From: Mycolicibacterium cosmeticum
GTDB lineage: Bacteria; Actinomycetota; Actinomycetes; Mycobacteriales; Mycobacteriaceae
Length of the DNA: 64,000 nt
NCBI GenBank assembly: GCA_016197365.1
Contig: JACPVS010000004.1
Span: 186,001-250,000, forward strand
Reading direction: 5' to 3'
In this document: one piece after another, positions 59,707-64,000 of the stretch
How positions within the stretch are numbered: the stretch's first letter is position 1
How the letters are laid out: each line of letters opens with the position of its first letter
The notes under the pieces: model-generated
Told to the model about the DNA's origin: nothing
Databases searched by the model: none
The model's input: only the letters and a program-made list of their open reading frames with translations
Made by a program: the position numbers and the translations under genes

Positions 59707-59874
59707 ATGAAGAAGTTGGGTATCGCAGGAATCGTCACCAGCGGCCTGGCGGCCGCCGTCGTCGGGCTGGCTGCTCCGGCTGCCGCCGATATCAGCCATC
59801 ACGACTGGATCTACGACATCCAGCCGCACGCGACGGCCCCGCAGGTCGACACGACGGTTCATCAGAGCCACTGA
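59707..59874 (+). CDS. Small secreted protein, 55 residues
   Basis: ATG 59707 follows AGAGGAGCGATC (strong ribosome site). Signal peptide 1-27 (KKLGIAGIVTSGLAAAVVGL then AAPAAA), mature part about 28 residues rich in His, Asp, Thr (DISHHDWIYDIQPHATAPQV...). Five or more His suggest metal or acid binding, unproven. It has its own promoter space and a U-tract terminator, so it is a real independent gene. Unrecognised. Confidence 0.75.
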   Translation: MKKLGIAGIVTSGLAAAVVGLAAPAAADISHHDWIYDIQPHATAPQVDTTVHQSH

Positions 59875-59889
59875 CGCAGCGACGAAATC

Positions 59890-59918
59890 GGGGGCACTCG
59901 CACGAGTGCCCCCTTTTT
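59890..59918 (+). terminator. Intrinsic terminator with T-tract
   Basis: 11-bp arms GGGGGCACTCG (59890-59900) and CGAGTGCCCCC (59903-59913), then TTTTT. Also within reach of the convergent aldehyde dehydrogenase end at 59925; ACGAAA/TTTCGT flanks make it usable in both directions. Confidence 0.85.
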
Positions 59919-59924
59919 CGTGCG

Positions 59925-61334
59925 TCAGAAGATCTTGCGGGCCAGTTTCCATGCCTTCTCGGTGTAGGGCGGGTAGATCATCTTGGCCAGGTCGGGCCGG
60001 GTCGGCTTGGTCAGTACCGACTTGCGGTGGCTGAACTCCTCGAACCCGAAGCGCCCGTGATAGGCACCGATGCCGGACGGCCCGACCCCACCGAACGGCA
60101 GCCGGGTGGTCGCGAAGTGGAAGATCAGGTGGTTGACCACCATGCCGCCGGCCGGCACGTCCCGGATGACCCGTTCCCGGGTGTCCTTGGATTTGGTGAA
60201 CAGGTAGGCCGCCAAGGGCTTGGGCCGCGCGTTGACGAAATCGATTGCCGCGTCCAGGTTTTGGACGGTGACGATGGGCAGGATGGGGCCGAAGATCTCG
60301 TCGGTCATCAGGGGCTCGTCGAGACCGGGATCGACGACGACGGTCGCGTCGATCTCGACCGCTTCGGCATCGGTTCCGCCGCCGATCACCACCTCACCGG
60401 TGGTGACGGCGAGCGCGCCGGCCAGCCGATCGAAGTGTCGACGATTCACGATCCGCTTACCGCCCGCGGCCTCGGCCTCGAACGCCGTCACCGCCTGCTT
60501 GATCCCGGCGACCAGTTCATCGCGGATGCTCGCGTCGGCCAGCACGTAATCGGGGGCGATGCAGATCTGGCCGGAGTTGATCAGTTTGGTCCACGCGATG
60601 CGCTTGGCGGCCACCGCGATGTCGGCGTCGGCGGCGACGATGACCGGGCTCTTGCCACCGAGCTCGAGCGTCACCGGTGTCAGGTGCGCGGCCGCACTCT
60701 GATAAACCTTGCGGCCGACCTCGGTGCCGCCGGTGAAGCACAGCTTGTCGAAACCCTGCTCGATGAGTTCCTGGCTGACCGCGCCGTCGCCCTCAACCAC
60801 CACGACGGCGCGCGGATCCAGATAGCGCGGCACCAACTCGGCCATCAGCGCCGAGGACGCCGGGGCGACTTCCGACGGTTTGAGGACGACGGTGTTGCCC
60901 GCGGCGATGGCGCCGACTGCGGGGCCGAGGGTCAACGCGAACGGAAAGTTCCACGCACCGATGACCAGCACGGTGCCGAACGGCTCGTACTCGATCCAGC
61001 CGCGGCCCGGCAGCTGCGAGAACTCCAGGCGCCGGTATTTACGGCGGGACCACTTGCCGACATTCTTGGCCGCGTCGCCGGCCTCGGCGGCCACGCTGGC
61101 GACATCGGCGAGCCAGGCCTCGAACGGCTGGCGGCCGAGGTCCTCATCGAGCGCGGCGGCGATGGCCAACTCGTTGTCGGTCACGAGCTTCTGCAGGGCC
61201 AGCAGTTGCTCTTTGCGCCACCGCACATCGCGGGTGCGGCCGCTGGCGAAAGCCTTCCGGACGTCGGCGACGATCGCCGGGATGTCGGGAGCCGCGACCG
61301 CGGCGGCCTCCGGTGTCGCATCAGTAGTGGTCAC
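59925..61334 (-). CDS. Aldehyde dehydrogenase (class 3-like)
   Basis: 469 residues, NAD(P)-dependent: IGAWNFPFALTLGPAVGAIA, AAGNTVVLKPSEVAPASSAL, FTGGTEVGRKV, catalytic Glu in TLELGGKSP and catalytic Cys in NSGQICIAPDYV, ending PFGGVGPSGIGAYHGRFGFEEFSH. Class 3/fatty aldehyde type. Start GTG 61334 with GGAAGG upstream. Matches Rv0147 by order. An operator-like palindrome lies 41 bp upstream. Oxidises medium/long aldehydes, fitting the lipid theme of the block. Confidence 0.92.
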   Translation of the reverse strand: MTTTDATPEAAAVAAPDIPAIVADVRKAFASGRTRDVRWRKEQLLALQKLVTDNELAIAAALDEDLGRQPFEAWLADVASVAAEAGDAAKNVGKWSRRKYRRLEFSQLPGRGWIEYEPFGTVLVIGAWNFPFALTLGPAVGAIAAGNTVVLKPSEVAPASSALMAELVPRYLDPRAVVVVEGDGAVSQELIEQGFDKLCFTGGTEVGRKVYQSAAAHLTPVTLELGGKSPVIVAADADIAVAAKRIAWTKLINSGQICIAPDYVLADASIRDELVAGIKQAVTAFEAEAAGGKRIVNRRHFDRLAGALAVTTGEVVIGGGTDAEAVEIDATVVVDPGLDEPLMTDEIFGPILPIVTVQNLDAAIDFVNARPKPLAAYLFTKSKDTRERVIRDVPAGGMVVNHLIFHFATTRLPFGGVGPSGIGAYHGRFGFEEFSHRKSVLTKPTRPDLAKMIYPPYTEKAWKLARKIF

Positions 61335-61374
61335 GAGCGGGACGTCCTTCCGAATGAGGGATGCCCCGAATACT

Positions 61375-61386
61375 AACCACTTGGTT
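61375..61386. promoter_or_regulatory. Candidate TetR-type operator upstream of aldehyde dehydrogenase
   Basis: AACCACTTGGTT: 5-bp arms AACCA/TGGTT around CT, 41 bp before the aldehyde dehydrogenase start and 23 bp after the methyltransferase end. Same arms as at 38612-38627. Confidence 0.5.
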
Positions 61387-61408
61387 GGGCGCTCAGAAGG
61401 GGCAACCG

Positions 61409-62416
<1,008 letters not shown>

Positions 62417-62443
62417 TTAGCTATGCGCTGGCGTTGCCGGCAG

Positions 62444-63106
62444 TTACTTCCCGAGTGACCACAGCTTGTTAGCCAACAACAGTTCGAACTTCTCGATGAC
62501 GCGTTCCAGATCCTCATACGAGCCGACATAGCCGGCGTAGAAGCCCATGCCCCACATGACGGCAACCAAGAGCTCCACGAGGGTCTCCACGTCGGTGTCG
62601 GTGGTTAGCTCGTTGTTGTCGATCGCCTCTTGGACCGCCCACGACACGAAGGCCCGGGAACTGGTCAGCGAATCGTGGGGCTCCTGGGCCAGCTCGGGAT
62701 GACGCTGCGACTCCAGAACGGACGTCACCAGGAAGGCCGCCACCGAGCGATCCCTGTTGTCCGTCTGCATGACCACCGAGAAGAAAGTCGACAGCCTGGC
62801 CAACAATGTGGGCTGGGCCTTGGCCTTCTCGAAGCCGGCCCCGACCACCATCGCGTTGGTCTGCTCGATGACCTCGCGGTACAGGACGCGCTTGCTCTCG
62901 AAGTAGTGATTGATGGCCGGCCTGGTGAGGTCCGAACGGATGGCAATGGCCTGAAAGGTCGCCGCGTCATAGCCGAGTTCGCTGAACACGCCGCGCGCAG
63001 CATGCAGGATACGCTCACGCGTATCTGCGGCTTTGGCTGCAGGCGGGCGGCCCGGTCCTCTGCTGGCTATGTGCGGCACAGTCAAATTGTGCCACAGTCC
63101 ACCCAT
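62444..63106 (-). CDS. TetR-family regulator
   Basis: 220 residues; HTH about 28-75 (RERILHAARGVFSELGYDAA, FQAIAIRSDLTRPAINHYFE), then a helical C-terminal domain similar to mycobacterial TetRs beside methyltransferase genes. Start is ATG 63106, or GTG 63079, whose bases lie inside the candidate operator; that case would mean leaderless, self-blocking transcription. Ligand unknown. Confidence 0.85.
   Translation of the reverse strand: MGGLWHNLTVPHIASRGPGRPPAAKAADTRERILHAARGVFSELGYDAATFQAIAIRSDLTRPAINHYFESKRVLYREVIEQTNAMVVGAGFEKAKAQPTLLARLSTFFSVVMQTDNRDRSVAAFLVTSVLESQRHPELAQEPHDSLTSSRAFVSWAVQEAIDNNELTTDTDVETLVELLVAVMWGMGFYAGYVGSYEDLERVIEKFELLLANKLWSLGK
63075..63093. promoter_or_regulatory. 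Candidate autoregulatory operator
   Basis: GGCACA-N7-TGTGCC (63075-63093), perfect 6-bp arms, over the proximal part of the minus-strand TetR gene and its possible GTG start. Confidence 0.4.
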
Positions 63107-63210
63107 CTCACTACGACTATCTTGGCTAAACGGTTATCTGACAATCCCATCCAGCAAACGCCGCGTACGGTAGCTCTGTCCGTCGGACGGGCGCCGCTCG
63201 GGGAAATCTC

Positions 63211-63235
63211 TGGACAGACCGAACTAAGGTGTCCA
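63211..63235. promoter_or_regulatory. Candidate TetR operator for the gene at 63239
   Basis: TGGACA (63211-63216) and TGTCCA (63230-63235), perfect arms 13 bp apart, ending 3 bp before the ATG. Confidence 0.4.
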
Positions 63236-63238
63236 ACC

Positions 63239-63805
63239 ATGGCGGGTGTCGTGTCGAGGGAGGCCTACTTCGGGGCCGGTATCGACATCCTGTCCGATCT
63301 CGGCTACGGCGGGTTGAAGCTGGCGGAGGTGTGCCAGCGACTCGGCGTCACGACGGGGTCCTTCTACCACTACTTCACCAGTTGGTCGGCGTTCACCCAG
63401 GCGCTCGTCGGACACTGGATGCAGGTGAAGACCACCCAGATCATCGAGGCCTCCCGGGCCGAGACCGATCCCCGGCGGCGGATCGACACGCTGGTCGAGG
63501 AAGCGCTTGCCCTGCCGCACGGGGCCGAGGCGGCGATCCGGGTGTGGAGTTCGATCGACCCGACGGTGGGCGAGGTGCAGCGCACGGTCGACCAGCAGCG
63601 CTTCGACGTCATGAAGGAATCCGCGCTGGAGGTCTTGCAGAACGAGCGCCAGGCGCACGTGTTCGCGATCGCCGCGCTCTATCTGCTGACCGGCTACGAA
63701 CAGGCCTCGCTGCCCCGCGATTTCGGGGACCTGCGATGGCTGGCGGCCCAACTGCTCGACGGGCTGGATTCCGGGATGTTCGGCACCGTCCCCGACCGCT
63801 CCTGA
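63239..63805 (+). CDS. TetR-family regulator
   Basis: 188 residues: short HTH region (REAYFGAGIDILSDLGYGGL, LAEVCQRLGVTTGSFYHYFT) and a helical ligand domain. ATG 63239 with AAGG upstream; the longer in-frame extension overlaps the opposing TetR gene and is rejected. Two TetR genes in divergent layout with 132 bp between; each seems to have its own operator. Confidence 0.86.
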   Translation: MAGVVSREAYFGAGIDILSDLGYGGLKLAEVCQRLGVTTGSFYHYFTSWSAFTQALVGHWMQVKTTQIIEASRAETDPRRRIDTLVEEALALPHGAEAAIRVWSSIDPTVGEVQRTVDQQRFDVMKESALEVLQNERQAHVFAIAALYLLTGYEQASLPRDFGDLRWLAAQLLDGLDSGMFGTVPDRS

Positions 63806-63815
63806 CCGTCTGAGC

Positions 63816-64000
63816 ATGCTCACGCCCGCCGGTCTGTGGCAACGGGTGCACGCGCGTGACCCCGAGTACGACGCGATGCGTCGGGCCGGGCGCGCCGGAC
63901 TGATACTGCCGGTGGTGGCTGCCGCCGGATTCGGCTTCGGCGGGGTGCAGACCCCGCTGTTCGCCATCCTCGGTGCCGTCGCCCTGCTGATCCTCGTCGA
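63816..64000 (+). CDS. Partial integral membrane protein, FUSC-like N-terminus
   Basis: ATG 63816 opens a frame running off the window end (61 codons shown). It begins LTPAGLWQRVHARDPEYDAM with a basic patch RRAGRAG, then hydrophobic helices (LILPVVAAAGFGFGG and LFAILGAVALLILV), as in FUSC-family permeases. Ten bp behind TetR, so perhaps its target. The rest is outside the window, so the call is tentative. Confidence 0.5.
   Translation, partial: MLTPAGLWQRVHARDPEYDAMRRAGRAGLILPVVAAAGFGFGGVQTPLFAILGAVALLILV

Overview
The window is chromosomal DNA of a high-GC actinomycete, almost certainly a Mycobacterium and more likely an environmental or rapid-growing species (Mycolicibacterium type) than a tuberculosis-complex strain. 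The evidence is a complete mce1-type operon (yrbE1A/B, mce1A-F, mam1A-D), fadD5 and mce1R, sigG, a PtpB-type phosphatase, an NDMA-dependent alcohol dehydrogenase, a DUF732 protein, many GTG/TTG starts, leaderless-type promoters and very tight gene packing. Gene order runs, in inverted orientation, parallel to what I remember of the M. tuberculosis interval Rv0182c (sigG) down to Rv0146. This synteny is from memory, not a search.

Layout. 0-9 kb: sigG, a VOC protein, an NDMA-type alcohol dehydrogenase with a KstR-like box, an SDR, a methyltransferase with a regulatory domain, MarR/pirin, a sorbosone-dehydrogenase-like lipoprotein and a secreted phosphodiester-glycosidase-type protein. 9-11.5 kb: a large exported PE-PPE-like protein with a Lys/Asp repeat tail. 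11.6-27 kb, minus strand: a probable 14-gene operon fadD5-yrbE1A-yrbE1B-mce1A-F-mam1A-D-SDR, an envelope lipid/fatty-acid importer with its acyl-CoA synthetase. The GntR regulator mce1R is divergent, with a perfect palindrome between the two. 27.8-30 kb: SRPBCC protein, thioesterase and adhE1-like dehydrogenase, as in M. tuberculosis.

30-44.6 kb looks accessory: TetR/P450; a 662-residue ORF that joins a LuxR-type STAND NTPase to a mycobacterial surface-protein tail; an acyl-CoA dehydrogenase; an ECF sigma factor with a SnoaL tail facing a DoxX protein; SDR/TetR; a 36-codon small gene with its own terminator; a sulfonate/taurine-type ABC transporter; DUF732; and a Ser/Thr kinase translationally coupled to CorA. 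44.6-47.6 kb: pntA (fused alpha subunit) and pntB. 47.6-55 kb is again accessory: TetR/FadE, a NarL-type two-component system with an alpha/beta hydrolase, LysR/MFS, and a DUF1348 protein carrying an in-frame 36-bp tandem duplication. 55-62.4 kb returns to the conserved block: fadE2, ptpB, DUF456, quinone oxidoreductase, SDR, a small secreted peptide, aldehyde dehydrogenase and a TIGR00027-type methyltransferase. The end holds two TetR genes and the start of a membrane protein cut by the window edge.

The main theme is lipid uptake and beta-oxidation-type metabolism, with many one-component regulators each next to a candidate palindromic operator. No gene-free stretch exceeds about 250 bases. 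I saw no tRNA, rRNA, CRISPR array, insertion sequence or phage gene. The most unusual items are the STAND NTPase/surface-protein chimera, the repeat-bearing DUF1348 gene, the small ORF at 38.7 kb, and several long intergenic palindromes, two of which share an 18-base element although 47 kb apart.
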